NCBI RefSeq assembly: GCF_013141695.1
Contig: NZ_WHNY01000059.1
Location: 79,683-143,682 of the forward strand
Direction: 5' to 3'
Source: Paenibacillus plantarum
GTDB lineage: Bacteria; Bacillota; Bacilli; Paenibacillales; NBRC-103111
Length of the DNA: 64,000 bases
The notes beneath the pieces are model-generated. The model was not told the origin of the DNA. It saw only the letters and a program-made list of their open reading frames with translations, and made no database searches. Below, one piece after another: positions 31,797 through 40,944 of the stretch; positions within the stretch are counted from its first letter, which is position 1, and each line of letters starts with the position of its first letter. Made by a program: the position numbers and the translations under genes.

Positions 31797-33983
31797 CTAG
31801 GTCTGCATAATCCGTTGAACGGAATAAATATCTTTGACACGTTTTATTTTTTCTACAACGGACTGTAGATGATCAATATTTTTAATCAAAATCGTCATAT
31901 GAATGGTCGCCATTTTGTTCTTATCGGAACGCCCAGAAACAGCTGAAATCATCGTCTTGCTCTCGGATACAGCTTGCAGCACTTCGTTTAAGAAGCCGCG
32001 GCGATCGTGGCCTGTAATCTCAATTTCCACATTGAAATTAGACTCAACAGCCTCTGCCCAATCCACCTCAATAACCCGTTCTTCCTCGCCCATACTCGTC
32101 GGAATGTTCGTGCAATCCGAGCGATGGACAGAAACGCCGCGTCCGCGAGTAATATAACCAATAATGAAATCCCCCGGAACCGGATTACAGCAACGAGCAA
32201 ATCGGACAAGCAGGTTATCTACACCTTTGACGCGTACACCGTTTGTAGGACGGCTTTTGCGCTCCGTGGATGGGGGTGCTTTGACCTCTTTCACTTCACT
32301 GCTCAGCTTAATAATCTGAGCTTCTTCCGCTTCCTTACGCAGCTTCTCCGTTAGCTTGGTACATATTTGTGCGGCCGTAATGCCACCAAAGCCAACCGCA
32401 GAGAGCATGTCTTCAATATCGCTAAAATTAAACTTTCTCGCCGCTTCCAGCATTTTATCATCGCTCATTAAGGTTGGAGGATCGATGGCTAAGCGTTTAA
32501 GCTCACGTTCAATCATATCCTTACCTTTTTCAACGTTCTCTTCACGCTTTTCTTTCTTAAACCACTGCTTAATTTTACTGCGTGCGTGGGAGGATTGGGC
32601 GATTTTAATCCAATCTTGACTTGGCCCATAGGAATGCTTAGAAGTTAGGATTTCAATAATATCGCCGGTTTTAAGCTTATGATCGAGCGGAACGATCCGC
32701 GAATTGACTTTGGCACCAATCGTACGGTTGCCGATTTCTGTATGAATCCGATAGGCAAAATCCAACGGAACTGCACCTGCTGGAAGCTCGATAACTTCCC
32801 CTTTTGGCGTAAAGACGAAAACAAGATCAGAGAAGAAATCCATCTTCATGGATTCCATGAACTCAGACGCATCGTTCGTTTCATGCTGAAGCTCCAGAAT
32901 TTCGCGGAACCAGCTCATTTTATCCTCGAAGGTGCCGGATGGAACAACAGTGCCGCCTTCTTTGTACGCCCAATGTGCGGCGATCCCGAACTCGGACGTA
33001 CGATGCATTTCCCACGTCCGGATCTGAACCTCAAGCGGCTCACCCTTCGGCCCAATAACGGTCGTGTGCAAGGATTGATACATATTGGGCTTCGGCATCG
33101 CAATATAATCTTTGAAGCGGCCAGGCATCGGTTTCCATAACGTATGAATGATACCCAAAGAAGCATAGCAATCTTTAATGCCGTCAACAATGACGCGTAA
33201 TGCCATGAGATCGTAGATCTCGTTAAACTGCTTGCCGCGGGAGCTCATTTTTTTGTAAATGCTGTAGAGATGCTTCGGTCTTCCCGAAATATCTCCCTGA
33301 ATTCCCATCTCATCTAACTTCTCTTTGATGCTGTGAATGACATCTTCAATGTATTGCTCACGCTCAGTCCGTTTCTTCTGCATGAGATTCACAATCCGAT
33401 AGTATTGCTGCGGATTCAAATAACGGAGGGCAATGTCCTCCATCTCCCATTTGATTGTGGAAATACCGAGTCTATGGGCAATCGGACAGAAAATCTCCAG
33501 CGTTTCTTCCGCAATGCGGCGCTGGCTTTCTTCCGATTGATACTTGAGTGTCCGCATGTTATGCAGACGATCCGCAAGCTTAATCAGAATAACCCGAATA
33601 TCCTGCGCCATCGCAACGAACATTTTGCGGTAATTCTCATTCTGTTGCTCTTCTTTGGATTTGAACTTAATGCGCTCCAGCTTCGTCAAACCATCAACGA
33701 GCATCGCACAGGTTTTCCCGAATTTATCTAAAACAGTTTCCAATGAAACTGTCGTGTCTTCAACCACATCATGCAGAAGCGCGGCAATCACCGAAGTGAC
33801 ATCCATCTGCATATTCACCAATATATCTGCAACAGCGAGTGGATGCAGAATATAGGGCTCACCTGATTTGCGCACTTGGCCATGATGGGCTTCATCCGCG
33901 AATTCATAGGCCTCCCGAATCCTCTGCAAATCATTCTCTTTCAGATAGGTGGCGGCCTTTTCCAGCAGCTGCTCTATACCCAT
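31797..33983 (-). CDS. rel: Bifunctional (p)ppGpp synthetase/hydrolase Rel
   Basis: Long RelA/SpoT homologue of about 728 residues that makes and destroys the stringent-response alarmone. The HD hydrolase motif is intact (HDVVEDT), so degradation is expected. The synthetase domain carries the region YIAMPKPNMYQSLHTTVIGP. TGS (TPKGEVIELPAGAVPLDFAY), a zinc-finger/CC segment (CCNPVPGD) and a C-terminal ACT domain follow. The open frame starts at 34019; I prefer the ATG at 33983, which gives the usual Paenibacillus-like N-terminus MGIEQLLEKA, although its ribosome site is weak. Confidence 0.95.
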   Translation of the reverse strand: MGIEQLLEKAATYLKENDLQRIREAYEFADEAHHGQVRKSGEPYILHPLAVADILVNMQMDVTSVIAALLHDVVEDTTVSLETVLDKFGKTCAMLVDGLTKLERIKFKSKEEQQNENYRKMFVAMAQDIRVILIKLADRLHNMRTLKYQSEESQRRIAEETLEIFCPIAHRLGISTIKWEMEDIALRYLNPQQYYRIVNLMQKKRTEREQYIEDVIHSIKEKLDEMGIQGDISGRPKHLYSIYKKMSSRGKQFNEIYDLMALRVIVDGIKDCYASLGIIHTLWKPMPGRFKDYIAMPKPNMYQSLHTTVIGPKGEPLEVQIRTWEMHRTSEFGIAAHWAYKEGGTVVPSGTFEDKMSWFREILELQHETNDASEFMESMKMDFFSDLVFVFTPKGEVIELPAGAVPLDFAYRIHTEIGNRTIGAKVNSRIVPLDHKLKTGDIIEILTSKHSYGPSQDWIKIAQSSHARSKIKQWFKKEKREENVEKGKDMIERELKRLAIDPPTLMSDDKMLEAARKFNFSDIEDMLSAVGFGGITAAQICTKLTEKLRKEAEEAQIIKLSSEVKEVKAPPSTERKSRPTNGVRVKGVDNLLVRFARCCNPVPGDFIIGYITRGRGVSVHRSDCTNIPTSMGEEERVIEVDWAEAVESNFNVEIEITGHDRRGFLNEVLQAVSESKTMISAVSGRSDKNKMATIHMTILIKNIDHLQSVVEKIKRVKDIYSVQRIMQT

Positions 33984-34123
33984 GCATCTACCCATTCCCT
34001 TTAGTCGATTTTTATTCATTATGCCTGCAAGTCAGGCCCCTCGTCAACTATTCACGTACAGGCTTCGACAAAAACCATCATAGCTGCCGCGAACACTTCA
34101 CATTTACTCCGTAAAATGCTATG

Positions 34124-34157
34124 AAAAAGAGAATCGAATAACGAACATTCGATTCTC
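34124..34157 (-). terminator. Terminator between apt and rel
   Basis: GAGAATCGAAT pairs perfectly with ATTCGATTCTC around a 7-base loop, followed by TTTTTC on the minus strand. It lies just beyond the apt stop. Confidence 0.9.
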
Positions 34158-34167
34158 CAACCCTGTC

Positions 34168-34680
34168 TTAATATTGAACAAGTGAAACGACATCAAAACC
34201 TTCGAATTTGCTGCGGCCGTCCAAGTACGTAAGCTCGATTAAGAAAGCAGCTCCGACGATTTCTCCACCAAGCTGTTTGATCAAATCAACGGATGTTTGA
34301 ATCGTTCCGCCTGTTGCAAGCAAGTCATCTGCAATAAGCACTTTCTGTCCAGGCTTAATCGCATCCTTGTGCATAGCTAGCTTATCTTTGCCGTACTCAA
34401 GGGCATAATCCGCTTCGATCGTTTCGCCAGGCAATTTGCCGCTTTTGCGAATTGGAATAAAGCCCACGCCGAGTGCTGTAGCTAGAGGGGCACCAATGAC
34501 AAATCCACGCGCTTCCGGACCTGCAATTACGTCAATTTCCTTGTCTTGGATCAGTTGTTTTAATTGCTCGATCGCTTCTTTGTACACAGGGCCATTCTGC
34601 AACAGCGTTGTTATATCTTTAAAACGAATGCCTGGCTGTGGATAATCCGGGATAACGCGAATATAATCTTTGAAATTCAT
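34168..34680 (-). CDS. apt: Adenine phosphoribosyltransferase
   Basis: Purine salvage enzyme converting adenine and PRPP to AMP; 170 residues, normal length. The PRPP-binding motif is KVLIADDLLATGGTI (about residues 113-127). The N-terminal RVIPDYPQPGIRFKDIT and the loop AGPEARGFVIGAPLA are family features. Its start codon overlaps the recJ stop by four bases, so the two are translationally coupled. Rel lies downstream after a terminator, an order shared with B. subtilis. Confidence 0.97.
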   Translation of the reverse strand: MNFKDYIRVIPDYPQPGIRFKDITTLLQNGPVYKEAIEQLKQLIQDKEIDVIAGPEARGFVIGAPLATALGVGFIPIRKSGKLPGETIEADYALEYGKDKLAMHKDAIKPGQKVLIADDLLATGGTIQTSVDLIKQLGGEIVGAAFLIELTYLDGRSKFEGFDVVSLVQY

Positions 34681-37124
34681 ATGATTTCCTCCAATGTAAA
34701 CTCTGTTTTTATTATGTTATCAGCGATCCATTGCTCCAGCTCTTTCGCTGAAGAATACATGACAATGGCTTCAACTTCTTGACGATGCAATCGATGCTGG
34801 TACAATCGTGATGTTGTTAAATCTCGTTTGGCCGGAGTGGCACTTAATGTAACCATATTATCATGTTTTACGACAAATTCTAATTCCTCAAAAACAGATA
34901 AAATAAAATGAATCATTCCGAGTGATAATCCTGACCGTTTACTGAAAGATGTCATCATTCTGGTATCTTGGAGTTGAAGTGATTTCTCCTTCTGCAAGGT
35001 GCCATAGAGCATCTTGAACATATCCCTTGAAGGCAACGTATTGCCGCTATCCTGCCCTAGCTCAGCAAATACAGGGTAGCACCGCATCATCCCTGTCGCC
35101 TGTTGAAGTACTGATTTCAAACTATCAATACGACGGGGCAACGTGTACAGAATGACATCTTGCAGCTCGTCGAACGCCACTCCGTTCGCAGCCTCATTGG
35201 CTGGCCTTACTTGCCCAGTATCCTGCACGATCCAATACGGCACTTGATGTCCGACTTGTACAGCTACGGTTTGATACAACGCTGCATCCGCTTCATCAAA
35301 CAGCACGATTCCGGGAGAGCGTAGTGGCGCCGCTGGTCCCGCTGAGAGATTGCTCACAAGCGCTGCAAGCTTCAGGTGCAATTGTCCCGTGCCACGCCAA
35401 TCAAATACCTGCGTGTGCGGGATTCGCAGATCCTGCATGATGATCTGTGGCTTTCGAACACCATTCCACTCATTTATCGAGAGCTCGCCCAAGACATCTA
35501 CTTTGGCCGAGGGAGCAATTAATGCTGCTAAACTACCTTTACCAAAGCCTACGGCTTCTACCGTACAGCTAACTTCTTCCTTAGCTTGAGATAGCCCCAG
35601 CTTCAAATGCTGTTTTTCTTTGCCCATGGTCCGAATATCTTCTAGTCCTAAATCCGTGAACATGAACTTAGGCGATGGATTCCCCATTCCGAATGGTGCC
35701 AGTAATTCTAGCCCCTCAATGCTTGCAATCGGGACATCAGCTAAGTTGCACGCATTATCTACCCGTAATACAGGTACGAAGTCCTGATCCGTTAACGTTA
35801 CCGCTGCAAGCTCATTTAGTCGAAGTGCGAAAGCTTCCAGATGGCTGCTATCCAAGCTCATCCCAGCCGCTGCCTGATGACCACCGTAGTGGTCCAGCAG
35901 GTCCTTACAAGCTGTTAAGGCCTTGTGTAAATCAAAGCCAGCAATGGAACGTGCAGAGCCTTTGGCCATACCCTTCTGCGGATCAATGCTTAGTACCAGC
36001 GTAGGTCGATAGTATTTCTCCACAATCTTGGAAGCTACGATCCCGACGACACCAACATTCCAGTTCTCTTTGGCTACGACAATGACTTTATCCAAGCCCT
36101 TCGCTCGCTGCTCCTCAGCCATTGCAAACGCTTCTTGAACCATATCCTCAACAATTTGTTGACGCTCTTTATTCAGCATATCCAATTCGAAGGCAATTTG
36201 CTCCGCTTCTTTTTCATCGGTTGTGGTCAGCAGCTTGACAGCAATGTCAGCCGCTTCTAAGCGACCACTCGCATTAATTTTCGGAGCGAGCGAGAAACCG
36301 ATGTGACCTGCCGTAATCTCTTTCCGTTCAATGCCCGACACACCAATCAGTGAACGAAACCCAACATAGTTGGAATCCTGCATGCGCGCGAGACCCATCT
36401 TCACAAGCAACCGATTCTCACCTGTGAGCGGCATAAGGTCGGCAACGGTTCCAAGAGCCGCGAACTCAAGAAGTTCCTCTGGAAATCGTTCCAGCAACGC
36501 ATGTGCAAGCTTAAATGCCACACCTACACCTGCTAATAGCTTGTAAGGATACGGACAGCCAGGCTTCTTAGGATTAATCACCGCTAGGGCATCAGGCAGC
36601 ACTTCTGGCGGTTCATGATGATCAGTCACAATGACATCTAAACCAATTTCATGGCAATACGCTATTTCATCAAGGGCACTTATTCCCGTATCCACCGTGA
36701 TAAGCAACTGGACACCTTGTTCCTTGGCCAAGTCCATTGCAGCACGGTTCAATCCATAGCCTTCACGAATCCGATGTGGAATGTAGGTATCGAAATGCGC
36801 CCCTAACCCTTTTAACAAATGCGCCATTAAGGAGGTACTGCTTACTCCATCTGCATCATAATCGCCGTAAATACGAATGAATTCCTTATTGTGTAAGGCT
36901 CTGCGAATACGCTCCACTGCTGGCAGCATCCCATCTAACAAATAGGGATCATGGTAATCACCGACGCCGCCTTGCATAAATTGTTTGGCCTCAGACACGC
37001 TGCGAATATCTCGAAGAACTAGAATACGGGCTACCAAGGGATCCAACTGCAGCTCACGAACAAATTCTTCAACAAGCGCCTCATCCGCATTTCCAATGTT
37101 CCATCTTGCCTTCGGTGCTAGCAC
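34677..37124 (-). CDS. recJ: Single-stranded-DNA exonuclease RecJ
   Basis: A 5'-3' exonuclease used in recombination and mismatch repair. DHH motifs are RIYGDYDADGVSS (about residue 82), TVDTGIS, VTDHHEPPE (about 155) and the DHHA1 region with the GGHQAAAGMSL pattern (about 400). An OB-fold and a long C-terminal extension typical of Bacillota follow, for 815 residues in all. The start codon is GTG, with AAGGAGGAG seven bases upstream. The last four bases overlap apt. Confidence 0.95.
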   Translation of the reverse strand: MLAPKARWNIGNADEALVEEFVRELQLDPLVARILVLRDIRSVSEAKQFMQGGVGDYHDPYLLDGMLPAVERIRRALHNKEFIRIYGDYDADGVSSTSLMAHLLKGLGAHFDTYIPHRIREGYGLNRAAMDLAKEQGVQLLITVDTGISALDEIAYCHEIGLDVIVTDHHEPPEVLPDALAVINPKKPGCPYPYKLLAGVGVAFKLAHALLERFPEELLEFAALGTVADLMPLTGENRLLVKMGLARMQDSNYVGFRSLIGVSGIERKEITAGHIGFSLAPKINASGRLEAADIAVKLLTTTDEKEAEQIAFELDMLNKERQQIVEDMVQEAFAMAEEQRAKGLDKVIVVAKENWNVGVVGIVASKIVEKYYRPTLVLSIDPQKGMAKGSARSIAGFDLHKALTACKDLLDHYGGHQAAAGMSLDSSHLEAFALRLNELAAVTLTDQDFVPVLRVDNACNLADVPIASIEGLELLAPFGMGNPSPKFMFTDLGLEDIRTMGKEKQHLKLGLSQAKEEVSCTVEAVGFGKGSLAALIAPSAKVDVLGELSINEWNGVRKPQIIMQDLRIPHTQVFDWRGTGQLHLKLAALVSNLSAGPAAPLRSPGIVLFDEADAALYQTVAVQVGHQVPYWIVQDTGQVRPANEAANGVAFDELQDVILYTLPRRIDSLKSVLQQATGMMRCYPVFAELGQDSGNTLPSRDMFKMLYGTLQKEKSLQLQDTRMMTSFSKRSGLSLGMIHFILSVFEELEFVVKHDNMVTLSATPAKRDLTTSRLYQHRLHRQEVEAIVMYSSAKELEQWIADNIIKTEFTLEEII

Positions 37125-37190
37125 TTGGTGGCTCCTCCTTGGTGTTTTCCTATGAAAATTTCACGGTACGTCATCTTCGAAAACAATGAT

Positions 37191-38141
37191 TTAGTGTAAA
37201 ACAGACGGCAGCTCACTTGCTTCCACATCTGCCTGCTTATAGGGATAACCTGCATCGTAAGGATTTACATGTATGTATACATGCGATACATGATGATATT
37301 GCTTCATCAGCTGTTGTTTAATCTTCTTAGACACCTCATGTCCTTCCCAAACGGAAAGCCTAGGATTCACACTGATCGTCATGTCGATGACAACATAATG
37401 CCCATGTTCTCTCGCGTTCAAATCATCAACCGTAATCACACCATGAATCTTCTGAACAGCTTTAACGAAATCAGCTGCCTCTTCTTGGTGAAGTACTTTT
37501 TCTGTTGGTGTAGGAATGGTTTTGCTGACTAACGAGAATCCCATTATACCTATAAAAAGTGCAACAATGAGTCCAGCACTTGTGTCAACGTAAGAAAATG
37601 CGTTAAATCCGATCGCTTGAACCAGCATCGTCAAGAGCACACCAGCAACGACCACAAAAGAAGAGTATATATCGGAACGGCGTCTTCGTGCATTGGCAAT
37701 AAATTCCTCAGAACCTAACTGCTTGCCCAGCTTACTTAAGAAGTGGAACATCGCTTCCTTCGCAAGCAGCGAAAGAACGAGAACAGCGAAGGTCGTCATA
37801 GTAGCATCATACTTGACCTGGTTGATCAAGGATTTAACCGTAATAACGCCTACTTCAGCACCAATCAATAAGATTAAGACAATGAATAGTAGAGAACCGA
37901 CTAAAATTTGTGGATCCAACCCCCGGAAAGAAGCTCCAGCAAGCTGCACTCTCATTGTCCTTACTCTGTTGATGGCAGCAGCAACTACACAAATTCCTGC
38001 TCCCGACTGCGCTGCAGCTGCGATCAGAGAATTACTATGTGCTTGAAAGCCAACGATCCCCATCAGACAAGCCAACACGGTAAGTACAAGTATTGCTGAC
38101 CAAAGCGCGTATTCTGTCTTACGAAATCCCTCATCATTCAC
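37191..38141 (-). CDS. Cation diffusion facilitator family protein with degenerate metal site
   Basis: A CDF-family membrane protein of 316 residues with six predicted membrane segments and a C-terminal ferredoxin-like domain (VDDLNAREHGHYVVIDMTIS). CDF proteins normally export zinc, iron or manganese through four residues, two Asp in TM2 and His/Asp in TM5. Here TM2 reads SLIAAAAQSGAGICVV with both Asp absent, and TM5 reads RRRRSDIYSS with Arg in place of His and the Asp kept. Transport by the usual mechanism is therefore doubtful. The start is GTG 38141, nine bases after AGGGGG; the open frame reaches 38186. It lies between recJ and secF. Confidence 0.85.
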   Translation of the reverse strand: MNDEGFRKTEYALWSAILVLTVLACLMGIVGFQAHSNSLIAAAAQSGAGICVVAAAINRVRTMRVQLAGASFRGLDPQILVGSLLFIVLILLIGAEVGVITVKSLINQVKYDATMTTFAVLVLSLLAKEAMFHFLSKLGKQLGSEEFIANARRRRSDIYSSFVVVAGVLLTMLVQAIGFNAFSYVDTSAGLIVALFIGIMGFSLVSKTIPTPTEKVLHQEEAADFVKAVQKIHGVITVDDLNAREHGHYVVIDMTISVNPRLSVWEGHEVSKKIKQQLMKQYHHVSHVYIHVNPYDAGYPYKQADVEASELPSVLH

Positions 38142-38164
38142 GTGGACATTCCCCCTGAACGGAT

Positions 38165-38192
38165 ACAAAGGCCGCGCAACAATCACGCGGCC
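38165..38192 (-). terminator. Weak terminator after secF
   Basis: GGCCGCG pairs with CGCGGCC around a 9-base loop, followed by TTTGTATCC on the minus strand. The T tract is poor, so read-through into the CDF gene is possible. Confidence 0.55.
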
Positions 38193-38206
38193 GGTTATTA
38201 TGGTTA

Positions 38207-39133
38207 TTACGCTGCAACTTTCTTTTTAGAACGTGATAAGGAGTTTCTTTTGAACAAATACCACAAGGAACATGCAATGAAGACGGAGGAGTAGGCACCG
38301 CTCGTTAAACCAATTAACTTGGCCAAAGCGAACAACTTAATGGACTCGCTTCCGAACAGATACAAACAGCCTGCGGCAATTAACACGACGAGTACGGTAT
38401 TAATATTACGTGCCATCGTTTGCCAGATACTGTCGTTAACGAGTGCTACTAGATCTGCATCTGTCTTCAGTTTAGCAAAGCGCAGGTTTTCACGAATCCG
38501 GTCAAAAATAACGATCTTGTCATTAATGGAATAACCGATTGTCGTCAACACTGCCGCAAGGAACGGAAGGTTCACTTCGAAGCGGAAAATGGCAAACATC
38601 GCGATAACGATGAACGCATCGTGCAGAATAGCGATAATCGCAGCCAAGGCAAAACGCCATTCAAAACGGATACTGACGTACAAACAAATGAGTACGCTGG
38701 AAATCGCAACAGCATAGACAGCTTTCAGCAATAACTCTTTAGCAAGCTGTGGATCCACGGTGTTAATTTCCTTCGAAACTTCTGTGCTATAGGCTGTTGC
38801 AAAAGCTTTTTGGATTGTGTTCACCGTCGCATCGTCCAGCACGTCATCGAAACGGATAGACACACGATCACTATTGTTACCACCAATTGTAGGATCCGCA
38901 TATTTCGACTTTACATCACCACTGGTGTTCAAGCCATGCAAAATTTCCTCTACCTTCGCACTATCCATCTGCTTACCGACAACAAGATCGATATTCGTTC
39001 CCGCTTTGAAATCGACACCGAAATTCATGCCTGAGGTTAACATAACAACTAACCCGATGATAAGAACTACGGCAGATATGATGAAAAATTTATTGCGATT
39101 TTTTACAAAATCGAACTTTTGCTTAGAGTCCAC
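38207..39133 (-). CDS. secF: Protein translocase subunit SecF
   Basis: A 308-residue membrane protein with six membrane segments that, with SecD, uses the proton gradient to help protein export through SecYEG. It shows the N-terminal SGMNFGVDFKAGTNIDLVVG and the conserved TIGYSINDKIVIFDRIREN near residue 195. It starts at a GTG nine bases after AAGGAGG and overlaps secD by 11 bases. B. subtilis has a fused SecDF; here the two are separate genes. Confidence 0.95.
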   Translation of the reverse strand: MDSKQKFDFVKNRNKFFIISAVVLIIGLVVMLTSGMNFGVDFKAGTNIDLVVGKQMDSAKVEEILHGLNTSGDVKSKYADPTIGGNNSDRVSIRFDDVLDDATVNTIQKAFATAYSTEVSKEINTVDPQLAKELLLKAVYAVAISSVLICLYVSIRFEWRFALAAIIAILHDAFIVIAMFAIFRFEVNLPFLAAVLTTIGYSINDKIVIFDRIRENLRFAKLKTDADLVALVNDSIWQTMARNINTVLVVLIAAGCLYLFGSESIKLFALAKLIGLTSGAYSSVFIACSLWYLFKRNSLSRSKKKVAA

Positions 39134-40358
39134 GGATGTCTGCCTCCTTCACACCGAAATAACTTGGCTTTTTCAGCAAATTACCCCGGATAATAAGATG
39201 TAGCAGCCATCTGGAGAACAACACGTTCGTTAAGATACTGATAATAATACTCATCATCGTAATAACTGCGAATCCGCGAATAGCACCGTTACCTACATAA
39301 TACAGCACGATACCCGCGATTAAATTCGTTACGTTCGCATCCATAATCGTACGGAAGGAATGTTTCGTCCCTGCTTTCAAGGAGGAAAGGATACTCTTGC
39401 CTGCACGGATTTCTTCGCGAATTCTTTCATATGTGATAATGTTCGCATCAACGGCCATCCCCGCACCTAATACTAGGGCAGCAATACCAGGCAACGTCAA
39501 CGTGGCATTCATAAAGTCGAAGATCGCGAGTAGAACCCACACATACGTAATCAAAGTGAAAGCCGCTACTAGACCTGGAACTCGGTAGTAAAGCACCATG
39601 AACAAGAAAATTAAGATCGAAGCGATTAATCCCGCTCTTGCTGTCTCATGCAAGGAAGCTTTACCTAATGTAGCATCAACACGTTGTATGTATTTCTCTG
39701 TTAATTTAAGTGGCATAGCCCCCAAATTAATCATCTTTGCTACTTTGGTAGCTTCGGCAACGTTCGTTTGTGTAATGATTGCGGAGTCGCTGTCAATTGG
39801 GAAATTAACGGACGCTGTGGATTGCACGACATCATCCAAATAAATAGACAACGTGCTGCCAACCAGCTTCGTTGTTACTTCTTTGAATTTCTCTCTGCTT
39901 TTCATTTTGATCTCAACGATCGGTTGCTTCGTATTCGGATCATAGCTTAATTTCGCTGCGTTCTCGACGAAGTCAGTTCCGTTCATGTAAACCGTTCCAT
40001 CAGGACCTCTGAATGTAAGCACAGAAGGTTTGGACATCAGAGTACGAACTTCTTCTTCGTTCTCAACCCCTGCAAGACGAACACGGATACGATCCGATCC
40101 TTCTGGGTACACCTCTGGTTCAGCAACACCAAGAGAATCCGCACGTTTAGCAAGACTTTTTGCAGCTTCCGTAAGCGTTTCCTTCGTTAGGGGCTGTCCA
40201 GCCGTAAGCGGCTCTGCGGTGTACAATATTTCAAAACCGCCTTTTAAATCCAATCCAAGCTTAATACGATCTACAAGCCCAGGGCTCGTTATTCCAACTG
40301 CGCCAAGAACAATGACAACCGTTAGAAAAAAGAACGAAATTCTTTTCCAATCCAGCAT
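39123..40358 (-). CDS. secD: Protein translocase subunit SecD
   Basis: A 411-residue partner of SecF with a first membrane segment, a large outer P1 domain and five C-terminal membrane segments. Family motifs are IKLGLDLKGGFEILY (residues 32-46), the GAMPLKL stretch before TM2 and VLGAGMAVDANIITYERIREE (about 299-319). The outer domain is shorter than in E. coli SecD (615 residues), as usual in Bacillota. ComN and the terminator follow upstream on the same strand. Confidence 0.95.
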   Translation of the reverse strand: MLDWKRISFFFLTVVIVLGAVGITSPGLVDRIKLGLDLKGGFEILYTAEPLTAGQPLTKETLTEAAKSLAKRADSLGVAEPEVYPEGSDRIRVRLAGVENEEEVRTLMSKPSVLTFRGPDGTVYMNGTDFVENAAKLSYDPNTKQPIVEIKMKSREKFKEVTTKLVGSTLSIYLDDVVQSTASVNFPIDSDSAIITQTNVAEATKVAKMINLGAMPLKLTEKYIQRVDATLGKASLHETARAGLIASILIFLFMVLYYRVPGLVAAFTLITYVWVLLAIFDFMNATLTLPGIAALVLGAGMAVDANIITYERIREEIRAGKSILSSLKAGTKHSFRTIMDANVTNLIAGIVLYYVGNGAIRGFAVITMMSIIISILTNVLFSRWLLHLIIRGNLLKKPSYFGVKEADIRGL

Positions 40359-40438
40359 CTGTTGCTAGTCTCCCTTCAATACTCAATATGCCTATTATAC
40401 TCAGGTCTGAAAAACGAGTCAATTTAAGTCGTTTCACG

Positions 40439-40469
40439 CAAAAAATAAGCCCATTCTTAGAATTGGGCT
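40439..40469 (-). terminator. Terminator overlapping the end of comN
   Basis: AGCCCAATTC pairs with GAA-TGGGCT (one bulge), and the TAA stop of comN lies in the loop. TATTTTTTG follows on the minus strand. Confidence 0.8.
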
Positions 40470-40741
40470 CCTCTATACATACTAATCGTCATCCAGTTCA
40501 TAAACGCTGTAGATTTGAGAGACAAAATGTCATTTACGATTTGATGGAGAGAGGGCAACCCGGTTTTGCGGTACTTATCACTTACACAATCCCATATATC
40601 CTTGCCTGTAACGTGCTCGTACCCAAGAAGAATAAACTCCTCAACCTTGCTCAAACACAAACTTTCGATGATTTCATTCAGTTCTTGATCTGACATACCT
40701 GGATGCTCTTCTTCACTTCCGTTATCCTGTGCGTCATTCAT
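40457..40741 (-). CDS. comN: Post-transcriptional regulator ComN (YrzD) family
   Basis: A 94-residue soluble protein of the post-transcriptional regulator family. B. subtilis ComN affects comE mRNA and localises to poles and septa with DivIVA. Recognisable parts are the helical core SKVEEFILLGYEHVTGKDIW and the following WDCVSDKYRKTGLPSLHQIV. The N-terminal 20 residues are acidic and variable. AGGAGG is seven bases before the ATG. Its position next to secDF and spoVB is the same as in B. subtilis, which supports the call. Confidence 0.85.
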   Translation of the reverse strand: MNDAQDNGSEEEHPGMSDQELNEIIESLCLSKVEEFILLGYEHVTGKDIWDCVSDKYRKTGLPSLHQIVNDILSLKSTAFMNWMTISMYRGAQF

Positions 40742-40944
40742 GAGGGATCCTCCTAAAAGTTTTGCTTTAGCAAAACTATCTACGTAAGCATAAGCTAGGG
40801 CATTCGTTTTACCTGTATGTTATATAGTTCGATAGCCACCTCGGAAATTCCTGCCAAATGCGCACTTGTCCATAAAATCTTAGCATGAGCTTGGACAGCT
40901 CGCGCATAGTCATAGGTATGACATTATCGGAAGAGGGTATGGCA

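Noticed and set aside
40756..40777. Perfect small hairpin AGTTTTGC-TTTA-GCAAAACT upstream of comN
   Set aside because: No T run in either direction and no gene ends beside it; it may be an operator or 5' structure, but nothing supports a specific call.
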